Source: Skermanella mucosa
GTDB taxonomy: Bacteria; Pseudomonadota; Alphaproteobacteria; Azospirillales; Azospirillaceae
Direction: 5' to 3'
Assembly: GCF_016765655.2 (NCBI RefSeq)
Contig: NZ_CP086108.1
Coordinates: forward strand, 370,630 to 434,629
DNA: 64,000 nt
This document shows, one piece after another, positions 24,500 to 32,271 of this stretch (positions within the stretch are counted from its first letter, which is position 1; every line of letters begins with the position of its first letter). Below the pieces are notes generated by a model, which saw only the letters and a program-made list of their open reading frames with translations, was not told the DNA's origin and did no database searches. Position numbers and translations under genes: made by a program.

Positions 24500-26233
24500 A
24501 TGAGGCGGAGGGCGCTTGCCTCGACGGCGGTCCTTGCCCTCATGATCCTTCTCCCGGCAGCCGACGCTTCCGCCGAAGAGGCGCTCACGACGCTTGCCCA
24601 GGCCGCCGAGGAGGAGGACGAGGAAGAAGAGGAAGAGGAAGAGGAAGAGGAAGGGGAAGAAGAAGAGGATCAGAACGAGGAAGAGGACAGCGAGGAAGAG
24701 GACAGCGAGGAAGACGACAGCGAGGAAGAGGACGACGAACCGGTGCTCGTCCCCGGACAGCTGCTCGCGACCCTCTACGGCACGTCGACACTTCAGGCGG
24801 GATTGGGCGGGGACCTCACCCGCGGCCTGCAGTTCCGCAACGACACGGAGATAGGGATCAACGTCGGGGGCAAGGCCGACAACGGGCTTCTGTACGGCCT
24901 GAAGGTTCAGTTCCAGGCCATCACCGGGGGTGACTCCACCTCGGAGATGGATATCGACGAAGCATATGTTTATCTCGGCGGAAACTGGGGCCGCCTGGAG
25001 TTCGGCGACACCGACGATGTCGTGGCCGGAGGACTTCTCGTCTATGCCCCCAGCGTCGGGATAGGCCAGGTCGACGGCGATTACGGCAGCTTCTCCAAAC
25101 TGACTCTGGACGATTACTATCCGTTCTATCCGGACCTGGGATCGGGGACCAAGGTGAACTACTACACCCCCTGGATAGGCGGCTTCCAGGCGGGAATATC
25201 CTACACGCCCTATGTTCTGGATCGCGGCCAGTCGGTCGTCGCCTTCAAGCCGGGAAGGCTCCGCACCGCTCCGGCGACCCTCGCGGGTCCGTCGTCGCTC
25301 GGCTTCGTCAGCACGCCCGCGGCGGCGGGCCTGTCTTCTTCCCTGGCCGTTCCGGCGGTGCTTCCGTCCGCTCCCGCGCCGAACCTCGCCGCCGTGGCGG
25401 AGCCTGCCGCGATCACCGTCAACCAGGTCATCGAGGACGGCGAGGAGGACATCGGCGATGAGGAGGATGACGAAGAGGAGGTGGACGAAGACGAGGACGA
25501 CGGGGAAGACGAAGGCGACGGGGAGGACGAGGACGACGGTGAAGACGAGGACGACGGGGAAGACGATGGCGCCGGGGAGGAACCGGAAGACGACGGCGAG
25601 GAGGATGACGGTGATCCCGACCCCGGGCAGCCTGATCCGGAAGACCCCTCTTCCGACCCCGAAACGCCGCCCGTGATCGATCCCGACCCCGAGACGCCCG
25701 ACGTGGTGGTGCCGGGGGAAGAAGATCCGGATGATGAGGAAGAAGAGGAAGAGGAAGAGGACACGGAGGAGGAGAGCGGATACCGGGACGTCGTCGCCCT
25801 GGCGATGAACTACCAGAGGGAGTTCCTGGACGGGGACATGACGGTCATCGGCAGCGCCGCGCTGATGAACGGCAGGGGCTACGGCGAGGGTTTCGAGGAT
25901 TTCACCGCCTGGCTCGCGGGCGTCCAGGTCGAGGTCGCGAGTTTCACGGTGGGCGGCGGGTTCGGCGATTTCGACGGCTTCAACAGCCTGGGCCGGCAAT
26001 GGAACGTCGGGGCGACCTATTCAGCCGGTCCGTTCAGCATAGGTGCCCAGTATGTCCAGGCCTGGGACATCAACGACGACAAGTCGTGGGCGGCCGGCAT
26101 CGGCGTGAACTACGAACTGGCGCCCGGACTGTCGCTCCAGGCCGACTATGTCCGCTCCCGGGTCGATTTCGAGGGGGCCGAAAGCCGGAACACCGCGGAC
26201 ATCCTCCTGCTCGGTCTCCAACTGAGCTTCTGA
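24500..26233 (+). CDS. Porin with two long polyacidic (Glu/Asp) tracts
   Basis: This 577-residue protein is a Gram-negative porin-like barrel. It has a signal peptide cut near ADASA (residue 25), beta-strand signatures such as MDIDEAYVYLGGNWGRLEFG (about 155-174), and a C-terminal strand ending in Phe (LLLGLQLSF). Two features are very unusual. Residues 37-80 hold 38 acidic residues out of 44, directly after the signal peptide. A second tract from about 311 to 427 is again mostly Asp and Glu with Gly and Pro, and sits where an extracellular or periplasmic loop would be. The gene is 13 bases after the S41 gene and is probably cotranscribed with the Pls-type synthetase, so it may bind or conduct the polycationic product. 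Confidence 0.83.
   Translation: MRRRALASTAVLALMILLPAADASAEEALTTLAQAAEEEDEEEEEEEEEEEGEEEEDQNEEEDSEEEDSEEDDSEEEDDEPVLVPGQLLATLYGTSTLQAGLGGDLTRGLQFRNDTEIGINVGGKADNGLLYGLKVQFQAITGGDSTSEMDIDEAYVYLGGNWGRLEFGDTDDVVAGGLLVYAPSVGIGQVDGDYGSFSKLTLDDYYPFYPDLGSGTKVNYYTPWIGGFQAGISYTPYVLDRGQSVVAFKPGRLRTAPATLAGPSSLGFVSTPAAAGLSSSLAVPAVLPSAPAPNLAAVAEPAAITVNQVIEDGEEDIGDEEDDEEEVDEDEDDGEDEGDGEDEDDGEDEDDGEDDGAGEEPEDDGEEDDGDPDPGQPDPEDPSSDPETPPVIDPDPETPDVVVPGEEDPDDEEEEEEEEDTEEESGYRDVVALAMNYQREFLDGDMTVIGSAALMNGRGYGEGFEDFTAWLAGVQVEVASFTVGGGFGDFDGFNSLGRQWNVGATYSAGPFSIGAQYVQAWDINDDKSWAAGIGVNYELAPGLSLQADYVRSRVDFEGAESRNTADILLLGLQLSF
24608..24741 (+). repeat. Low-complexity GAG/GAA/GAC tract encoding the first acid stretch
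   Basis: This stretch is almost purely purine and built from gag, gaa and gac codons, including repeats of gacagcgaggaa. It is in frame and mixes synonymous Glu codons, which argues against recent slippage and for selection on the acidic protein sequence. Confidence 0.85.
25430..25780 (+). repeat. Low-complexity tract encoding the second acid stretch
   Basis: This stretch of about 350 bp encodes Asp/Glu-rich sequence with a degenerate GEDEDDGEDEDDGED repeat, a Pro-rich centre (PDPGQPDPEDP) and a closing poly-Glu run. The frame is intact and the barrel sequence resumes afterwards at ESGYRDVVALAMNY. Confidence 0.85.
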
Positions 26234-26453
26234 GCCGCCCGTTCCCGGCGAGCGCTCGACCGGCACGCCCGACGCCGATCATTCCCGTTGCCGCGAACCG
26301 GCAATGGGATTACGTTCGATCGGCAACAACTTTTACCTGAATATTATAGTATTCAATAAACCGGCCGTGCGGGCCGCCCTCTACCCCGGGGTGCGGCCGG
26401 CGGACGGATGTTGCCTTGCTTTCGGTCATTTTCCCGGTCAGGGGAGGGTCATA

Positions 26454-28574
26454 GTGCAACGTCTTTCCAGGAAATCACCTGTCAGCCGACCGGGCGCCGC
26501 GATGATCGCGGCGCTGGCCGTCGCGACGGCCGCCGTCCTCGGCACCGCGTCGGATGCCGCCGCGCAGGCGGCACCATCCAAGCGGGTCTTCGCCAATCCG
26601 CCGGTGCTCGGCGAGGCGGCATCGCCGCCGTCCATCGCCTCCCTGCTGAAGCTGCCGACCCCCGGCCCCCGCCGCGGCAGCGAGCGGCTGTACGACCTCA
26701 CCATCAAGTATGTCGACAGCACCCTGTACAATCCTTCGACCGGTGTCGACCAGCCGGTGCATCTGCGCACATATGTCGGCACCGACACCAGCCCCGACCG
26801 GCCGTTCATCGCGCCGACGCCGGGCGACACGGTGCGGGTCAACCTGAAGAACCGGCTGCCGGCGGACCCCGACTGCTTCGACGCGACGATCCCGACCAAC
26901 AAGCCGCACTGCTTCAACGGCACCAACCTGCACTCGCACGGCCTGTGGGTCAGCCCGACCGGCAACAGCGACAACGTGCTGGTCAAGCTGCTTCCCGGCG
27001 TCGATTTCCAGTACGAATACAATATCCCGCCCGACCATCCCTCGGGCACCTTCTGGTACCACCCGCACCTGCACGGCTCTACCGCGCTGCAGGTTTCCAG
27101 CGGCATGGCCGGCGCGCTGATCGTGCGTGGCGACCGCAAGCCGACCGAGACGGTCAACGGCGACCTGGACACCCTGCTGGTCAAGCCCGACGGCGGCGCC
27201 ATGCCCGAGCAGCTGCTGGTCTTCCAGCAGATCCAGTACGCCTGCACCGGCGCCGACGGGAAGATCAAGGTCGATGCCGACGGCAACGTCGACTGGACCT
27301 GCCTGCCCGGCGAGGTCGGCGTCATCGAGAGCTACGAGCAGTTCGGTCCGGGCACCTGGGCGGCGTCCGGCCGCTGGACCAGCATCAACGGCGTGGTCCT
27401 GCCCGAGTTCCGCGGGCCGATGGCCGGCCAGGCGGAGCGCTGGCGGCTGGTCCATGCGGGCGTGCGCGAGACCATCACGGTCCAGTTCCGCAAGGTGTCG
27501 CGCGACATCGGTCCGGTGGCGCAGCTCCGCCTGAAGGCGTCCGACAGCGACAGGTTCGTCGAGGAGACCTGCGGCGGCGCCCCGGTGCCGTACCAGATCG
27601 TCGCGTCCGACGGCCTGACCATGGCCCAGGCGCAGACGGTGACCGCGACGACCCTGCAGCCGGGCTACCGCAACGACCTGCTGGTCGTCTTCCCCGAACC
27701 GGGCCGCTACTGCATCAGCGAGGTCGCGACCTCGGCCGCGGGCAATGTCAGCGAGGCCGCGTCGGGCCGCGAGATCCTGGGCTTCGTCGAGGTCTCGGAG
27801 CGGCCGAAGGACAAGGCCCCGGTGACCGACGTGACCAAGGCGCTGACCGAGCAGCTGGTCGCCGCCGCGCAGAAGGTCTATGCCGGCAAGGTGCGGGACG
27901 AGGTGATCGCCGGCCTGAAGGACGGGCTGAAGCTGACCCGGTTCGTGCCCCATCCGACGATCGAGGACTCCGAGGTCCAGAGCGGCGAGAAGCTGGTGTT
28001 CTTCATCAACACCTATTCGAACGACCCGACGACCTTCGAGGTCGGCGAGGACTTCGACGTGGTCGAGAACGCCAACGGCAACCTGGTGCCCGAAGGCGCC
28101 GTCCCCTACGACCCGACCCGGATCGACCGCAAGCTGCCGCTGGGCGGCGTGCAGGAATGGGAGCTGCGCTCCTATTTCGTCAGCCACCCGTTCCACATCC
28201 ACGTCAACCCGTTCCAGATCGTCAAGATCCTGGACCCGAACGGCAAGGACGTCAGCGTCGCGGGAGCGGTGGACAGTTCCGGCCAGACCACGGCGGACCC
28301 GCAATATCCTGGCCTGAAGGGGGTCTGGAAGGACACGCTCTGGGTCAAGAGCCTGATCACCTCGGGCCTGACCAACCCGCCGACCGGTGAGTACAAGATC
28401 TTCATCCGCACCCGCTACCGCCGCTACATCGGCGAGTTCGTCCTGCACTGCCATATCCTGGACCACGAGGACCAGGGCATGATGCAGAACATCAGCATCG
28501 TCCTCCCGGACGGGCAGGGCGGCACCGCCCACGGCCACGGACACGGCTCAAGCCACGCGGCCGCCAAGCCGTGA
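26454..28574 (+). CDS. Multicopper oxidase (laccase-like), exported
   Basis: This protein of about 706 residues is a three-domain multicopper oxidase that couples substrate oxidation to reduction of oxygen to water. All four copper motifs are present: NLHSHGLW, WYHPHLHGS, HPFHIHVNPF and HCHILDHEDQGMM, the last with the Cys and Met of the type 1 site. The leader (about residues 1-34, ending ASDAAAQA) is a signal peptide, and the C-terminus is His-rich (AHGHGHGSSH). I chose the GTG at 26454 because ggggaggg precedes it and the signal peptide follows; the frame is open further upstream. It has its own AT-rich promoter region (26325-26365). The substrate is unknown; a link with the Pls cluster is not shown. 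Confidence 0.9.
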   Translation: MQRLSRKSPVSRPGAAMIAALAVATAAVLGTASDAAAQAAPSKRVFANPPVLGEAASPPSIASLLKLPTPGPRRGSERLYDLTIKYVDSTLYNPSTGVDQPVHLRTYVGTDTSPDRPFIAPTPGDTVRVNLKNRLPADPDCFDATIPTNKPHCFNGTNLHSHGLWVSPTGNSDNVLVKLLPGVDFQYEYNIPPDHPSGTFWYHPHLHGSTALQVSSGMAGALIVRGDRKPTETVNGDLDTLLVKPDGGAMPEQLLVFQQIQYACTGADGKIKVDADGNVDWTCLPGEVGVIESYEQFGPGTWAASGRWTSINGVVLPEFRGPMAGQAERWRLVHAGVRETITVQFRKVSRDIGPVAQLRLKASDSDRFVEETCGGAPVPYQIVASDGLTMAQAQTVTATTLQPGYRNDLLVVFPEPGRYCISEVATSAAGNVSEAASGREILGFVEVSERPKDKAPVTDVTKALTEQLVAAAQKVYAGKVRDEVIAGLKDGLKLTRFVPHPTIEDSEVQSGEKLVFFINTYSNDPTTFEVGEDFDVVENANGNLVPEGAVPYDPTRIDRKLPLGGVQEWELRSYFVSHPFHIHVNPFQIVKILDPNGKDVSVAGAVDSSGQTTADPQYPGLKGVWKDTLWVKSLITSGLTNPPTGEYKIFIRTRYRRYIGEFVLHCHILDHEDQGMMQNISIVLPDGQGGTAHGHGHGSSHAAAKP

Positions 28575-28589
28575 GGCCGTAGCGCTCCA

Positions 28590-28614
28590 CCCCCGGCGGC
28601 CCGGCCGCCGGGGG
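28590..28614 (+). terminator. GC-rich terminator hairpin after the multicopper oxidase gene
   Basis: A 10-bp perfect stem (cccccggcgg / ccgccggggg) with a five-base loop lies 15 bases past the stop codon. It has no T-run, so it may act as a Rho-assisted terminator or mRNA 3'-end stabiliser. Confidence 0.6.
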
Positions 28615-28715
28615 ATTCCGGCTTTCTCAAAAGCCTCCGTCCTGTTAAAGGGAAAACTTTACCGATCACGCTCGCGCGATCATAATCCTCCGGTGGCTCC
28701 TGGGACCCACCATGA

Positions 28716-29165
28716 ATGAGGATCTCAGCGCTTTGCTCGGAAAGGGCGACATACCGAGGCAGATCGGGATGCACCGGATTGACGGAAACAGCCGTGCCGC
28801 GCATCGCTGAGTTGGACGACCGGGAACTCGCCAACTGCGTGACATCCCGACTGCCAGCCGGCGTGCTGGCTCAAGTCGCGGAGGCCGGGTATACGCTCCC
28901 TGAAACATTCCAGCTTGTATATGGTGGCGAATTGCCTCGCGAAGATCGCCTCACTCCTGGCGAGAGCGACTGTGCAGTCAGGTTGATCCGCATTGCGAAC
29001 CGGGCGAGGAAGGTGTTCGGCGATCCCGAGAAGGCATGGCGATGGATGAGGAAGCCGAAAAACGCGTTCGACGGCAAGACGTGCGTCGACATGCTAAGGA
29101 CTGAACAGGGCGGCAGGGAAGTCGAGAACATGCTGGTTCGTATTGAACACGGTATGGCCGCCTGA
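28716..29165 (+). CDS. Xre/MbcA/ParS-type antitoxin (DUF2384)
   Basis: This 149-residue protein contains the DUF2384 antitoxin domain in its C-terminal half: RIANRARKVFGDPEKAWRWM, the PKNAFDGKTCVDMLRTEQG motif and VENMLVRIEHG. The N-terminal part (AELDDRELANCVTSRLPAGVLAQVAEAGY) is the usual Xre-like helical region. These antitoxins neutralise RES-domain toxins and autoregulate the operon. The next gene is a RES-domain protein three bases downstream. The start is uncertain: a GTG at 28794 with ggaa upstream would give a shorter protein of about 123 residues, closer to the family norm. Confidence 0.85.
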   Translation: MRISALCSERATYRGRSGCTGLTETAVPRIAELDDRELANCVTSRLPAGVLAQVAEAGYTLPETFQLVYGGELPREDRLTPGESDCAVRLIRIANRARKVFGDPEKAWRWMRKPKNAFDGKTCVDMLRTEQGGREVENMLVRIEHGMAA

Positions 29166-29167
29166 TC

Positions 29168-29506
29168 TTGATCGTCTGGCGTCTGAGCCGATACACCGAA
29201 CTTCAGGGTATCGGTGGTTTGCATGCGAGTGGACGCTGGCACGAGAAGGGTCATCCGATCGTCTACGCGGCGGCGGAAAGGCTGTCGCCAGACAGCCCGG
29301 TTCTGGCGAACGAGCATGAGTCCCGGCGTTTCGGTACAGCCTGGCTTACGGAGAAGCGCTCGGCGGTTCTCCTCGTTCCCTCCGTCATCATTCCGGTCGA
29401 GACCAACATCCTGATCAATCCAGGACACCCCGATGCCGCAGGGGTATCCATGATCGAAGCCACGGAATCCGTCTTCGACGATCGCTTGTTCTCCCGGCCG
29501 CTTTAG
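29168..29506 (+). pseudogene. RES-domain toxin, internally shortened
   Basis: This 112-residue frame has the beginning and the end of a RES-domain toxin: IVWRLSRYTELQGIGGLHAS, GRWHEKGHPIVYAAAERLS, and then RRFGTAWLTEKRSAVLLVPS and TNILINPGHPDAAG. RES toxins deplete NAD+ and are usually about 150-160 residues. The central segment that normally follows VVYxAE (an ALAxLExLVHL helix with the conserved Glu, then a strand) is missing between ERLS and PDSPVLANE. The reading frame survives, so this is probably an in-frame internal deletion that removes a catalytic residue, leaving an inactive toxin. It starts with TTG, three bases after the antitoxin stop. Confidence 0.7.
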
Positions 29507-29567
29507 CTCCGGCAGTGCGTCCGGGTCTCCGGAAGCGGCCGGAGGATCAAGCTCGGATGGGTCACCC

Positions 29568-30257
29568 TCAGTCCAGGAAGTTGCCGTGCTTCTCGATGTG
29601 CTTCGCCAGCCCGAGGGTGTGGTCGCGGACGAGTTGTTCGGCGGCGGCCGCGTCGCGGCGTTCCAGGGCGTCGATGATGTTCTTGTGGTCGATGATGGAG
29701 CGTTCCGCCCGGTTGTCCTGGCCGATCGTCAGCTTGCGGATTGCCCGCATGTGGATGAACAGGTTGTCCGTGATCTCCTGGATCAGCTGGCAGCCGCTCA
29801 TGCGGATGATCGCCTTGTGGAAGGCGATGTTGGCGTCGCTGTACTCGTTGACGTGCTCGGTCGGCTTCTTGCCCTCGAAGTCGCTGAACAGTTCGCGCAA
29901 CGACCGGAAATCCTCGTCCGAGGCCTTCTCGGCGGCGATGCGGGCCGCCATGCTCTCCAGCGCCGCCCAGACCGTGACCATCTCCAGGATCTCGCGCTTG
30001 GTCTTGCGGATCACGAAGATGCCGCGGCGCGGCTGGGAGCGGACGAAGCCTTCCTGCTCCAGCAGGGTCATGGCTTCGCGGATCGGGGTGCGGCTGACGC
30101 CCAGCTTTTCGCTGACCTGACGTTCGTCCAGGCGGATCTCCGTCTTGTGGTCGTAGATATCCATCTCCGTGATCGCCTGCTTCAGGGCATGATAGACCTG
30201 AGTGCGAAAACTGGTGCTGGTATCCAGCGGCTGAACGTTCAACGTCGGACCAGTCAT
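29568..30257 (-). CDS. GntR/FCD-family transcriptional regulator (paralog 1)
   Basis: This 229-residue regulator has a GntR winged helix (about 20-85: EIRLDERQVSEKLGVSRTPIREAM, wing PRRGIFVIRKT) and an FCD ligand domain (about 95-220) with metal-site residues in YSDANIAFHKAII and a His in IIDHKNIIDAL and RDHTLGLAKH. It closely resembles, over its whole length, the regulator at 55612-56301 in front of the oxalate genes (identical blocks include TVWAALESMAAR and EYSDANI). It is divergent from the ketopantoate-reductase-like gene across a 377-bp gap that carries an operator-like sequence also present upstream of its paralog. A related effector such as oxalate or a similar acid is plausible. Confidence 0.9.
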   Translation of the reverse strand: MTGPTLNVQPLDTSTSFRTQVYHALKQAITEMDIYDHKTEIRLDERQVSEKLGVSRTPIREAMTLLEQEGFVRSQPRRGIFVIRKTKREILEMVTVWAALESMAARIAAEKASDEDFRSLRELFSDFEGKKPTEHVNEYSDANIAFHKAIIRMSGCQLIQEITDNLFIHMRAIRKLTIGQDNRAERSIIDHKNIIDALERRDAAAAEQLVRDHTLGLAKHIEKHGNFLD

Positions 30258-30634
30258 TGACTGTCACCCTCTACTTATCTGGTTGAGCCAAGCCGCCCGG
30301 CGTCCCTGAATCGCCCGTCCCGTGCGCAGGCTGGATTTGGCCGACCGCATCAGTAATACAATATACTTCTCGGTCATGTCCTTCTAGCGTTTCATACGCC
30401 CTACCGCAATGCTCCTACAATGGGCGCATTGACCCAGGGTTCCTTCGGCATTGGGCGGCGCGGATGCCCGGGAGAGGCCCCGGGCGTGAACCGGAATGTT
30501 GTTGACACACAGTATAATGTATACCAAGATCCAGGGAACGACGCGGGGCTGACTCCATCCGCGCAACAAAGATCGCCATAAAAAGATCGAGGGCCACGGG
30601 AAAACGGGCCGGTAACCTCAAGGGAGAGACGCTC
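30258..30634. other. Divergent regulatory region between gntR paralog 1 and the PanE-like gene
   Basis: This 377-bp gap is less GC-rich than its flanks. It contains TTGACA (30502-30507), TATAAT (30513-30518) and a TGGTATACATTA site on the minus strand (30515-30526), plus an AT-rich taatacaatatac (30354-30366) closer to the gntR start. These are the best candidates for two divergent promoters under control of the GntR protein. Confidence 0.55.
30515..30526 (-). promoter_or_regulatory. GntR operator-like site, TGGTATACATTA
   Basis: Read on the minus strand this 12-mer differs at one position from TGGTATACAATA at 55510-55521 upstream of the paralogous gntR, and both centre on the palindrome GTATAC. 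GntR/FCD proteins commonly bind TNGTNNNACNA-type sequences, so this is a likely operator. It overlaps the promoter-like TATAAT. Confidence 0.55.
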
Positions 30635-31660
30635 ATGAAGATTTGCATTTTCGGTTCGGGCGCCATCGGCGGTTACATGGGCGTGCGCCTGCACCAGGGC
30701 GGTGCCGACGTCAGCCTGGTCGCGCGCGGCGCGCACCTCGCGGCCATGCAGCAAAACGGCGTCAAGCTGATCACCGAAGAGGGCGAGGACACCGTCCACC
30801 CCACCTGCAGCGACGATCCGGCTGCGCTGGGTCCCCAGGATTACGTGATCATCGCGCTGAAGGCCCATTCCGTCACCGGCGCGATCCCGTCGATCAAGCC
30901 GCTGCTGGGGCCGGACACGGCGATCGTGACCGCGGTCAACGGCATCCCCTACTGGTATTTCCACAAGCACGGCGGCGATTACGAGGGCCGGGTGGTCGAG
31001 AGCGTCGATCCCGGCGGCCTGCAGTGGAAGGAATTCGGGCCGGAGCGGGCGATCGGCTGCGTGGTCTATCCCGCGACCGAGGTGGTCGAGCCGGGCGTGA
31101 TCAAGCATGTCTACGGCGACAAGTTCAGCCTGGGCGAGCCGGACGGAAGCTCTTCCGACCGCATCGTGAAGCTCTCCGAGGCGCTGACCGCCGGCGGGCT
31201 GCGGGCTCCCGTCCTGGACAAGATCCGCGATGAGATCTGGCTGAAGCTGTGGGGCAACCTGTGCTTCAACCCGATCAGCGCGCTTACCCATGCGACGCTG
31301 GACGTTATCACGTCCGATCCCGAGACTCGCGCCGTCGCCCGTGCGATGATGCTGGAGGCCAAGGAGATCGGCGACCGGCTGGGCGTGCATTTCCGCGTCG
31401 ACGTGGAACGCCGGATCAACGGCGCGGGCGCCGTCGGCGCGCACAAGACGTCGATGCTCCAGGACCTCGAGCGCGACCGCCCGATGGAGATCGATCCGCT
31501 GCTGACCGTCGTCCAGGAAATGGGACGGATGGTCGGAGTGGCGACCCCGACGATCGACGTCGTGCTGGCGCTGGTCAAGCAGCGCGGCGAAATGGCCGGC
31601 TGCTACACGCGGACCCGCCGGCCGGAACCGGCGGAACAGCCGGCGGTGGCGGCACAGTAA
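30635..31660 (+). CDS. Ketopantoate reductase-family (PanE/ApbA-like) oxidoreductase
   Basis: This 341-residue protein has the N-terminal NADPH-binding GXGXXG fold (KICIFGSGAIGGYMGVRLHQ) and the C-terminal helical domain of 2-dehydropantoate 2-reductase, with the conserved Lys in LWGNLCFNPISALTHAT region and AHKTSMLQDLERDRPMEIDPL. The true enzyme reduces ketopantoate to pantoate for coenzyme A synthesis, but many paralogs act on other 2-oxo acids. It is longer than typical PanE (about 300) with a short Arg/Pro tail (TRTRRPEPAEQP). It is divergent from a GntR/FCD regulator, which favours a catabolic oxidoreductase over the housekeeping enzyme. Confidence 0.85.
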   Translation: MKICIFGSGAIGGYMGVRLHQGGADVSLVARGAHLAAMQQNGVKLITEEGEDTVHPTCSDDPAALGPQDYVIIALKAHSVTGAIPSIKPLLGPDTAIVTAVNGIPYWYFHKHGGDYEGRVVESVDPGGLQWKEFGPERAIGCVVYPATEVVEPGVIKHVYGDKFSLGEPDGSSSDRIVKLSEALTAGGLRAPVLDKIRDEIWLKLWGNLCFNPISALTHATLDVITSDPETRAVARAMMLEAKEIGDRLGVHFRVDVERRINGAGAVGAHKTSMLQDLERDRPMEIDPLLTVVQEMGRMVGVATPTIDVVLALVKQRGEMAGCYTRTRRPEPAEQPAVAAQ

Positions 31661-31722
31661 AGCCCGGCGGGGTAAATCCCGGCACAAGGGCTCCGCTCCG
31701 TCGCAAAACTGGAGGAAATGTC

Positions 31723-32178
31723 ATGAGGGTAGAAGACGTTCTCCGCTCGAAGAACCATCGCATCGTGACCGTCCGAACCGGCGAGACGGTGGAGACCGCG
31801 GCCAAGCTGATGAAGGCGGAAAACATCGGCGCGCTGGTCGTCAAGGATGTCTGCCGGACCGAAGGCAACACCGTCGTCGGCATGTTCTCGGAACGGGACA
31901 TCGTCCGCGCCATGCTGGAGCACGGCGGCAAGGTCATGCAGATGAAGGTGTCGGACCTGATGAGCCGCAACCTGATCACCTGCGCGCCGACGGACGGCCT
32001 GCACCATGTGCTGAAGCTGATGCAGGACAACCATATCCGGCACGTCCCGGTGCTCGACGGCTTCACCCTGGTCGGGCTGGTCGGCGTGCGCGACTTCATC
32101 GGCATCCGCCTGGGCGAGCTGGAGCGGGAAGACAAGGCTCCCGCCCCTGAACTCGCCCCCCAGGAACTGGCGCATTGA
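31723..32178 (+). CDS. CBS-domain-pair protein
   Basis: This 151-residue protein consists of two CBS motifs (about residues 8-65 and 75-130): IVTVRTGETVETAAKLMKAE with VGMFSERDIVRAM, and LITCAPTDGLHHVLKLMQDN with VPVLDGFTLVGLVGVRDF. CBS pairs bind adenosine nucleotides and act as energy or signal sensors. There is no attached enzyme domain. A strong ggaggaa site precedes the ATG at 31723; the frame runs open far upstream but only as antisense-like sequence over the preceding gene. It follows the PanE-like gene by 62 bases and is followed by a strong terminator. Confidence 0.88.
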   Translation: MRVEDVLRSKNHRIVTVRTGETVETAAKLMKAENIGALVVKDVCRTEGNTVVGMFSERDIVRAMLEHGGKVMQMKVSDLMSRNLITCAPTDGLHHVLKLMQDNHIRHVPVLDGFTLVGLVGVRDFIGIRLGELEREDKAPAPELAPQELAH

Positions 32179-32184
32179 GACGGA

Positions 32185-32216
32185 CCGGGAGGCGGAACCG
32201 ACGTTCCGCCTCCCGG
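32185..32216 (+). terminator. Strong intrinsic terminator after the CBS gene
   Basis: A perfect 13-bp stem (ccgggaggcggaa / ttccgcctcccgg) with a six-base loop lies just after the stop, and a cctttt run follows at 32220-32225. It should end the PanE-like/CBS transcript. Confidence 0.8.
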
Positions 32217-32271
32217 CCGCCTTTTCCGCGACCGTGACCCTTTTCCCGCAGACCCCCGGCCCGGTGCAGCG

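Noticed and set aside
24608..24741. Acidic tract as a sequencing or slippage artefact
   Set aside because: The frame is kept, the synonymous codons are mixed and the barrel continues after both tracts.
28716..29506. Fully functional RES toxin-antitoxin module
   Set aside because: The toxin lacks its central segment, so activity is doubtful.
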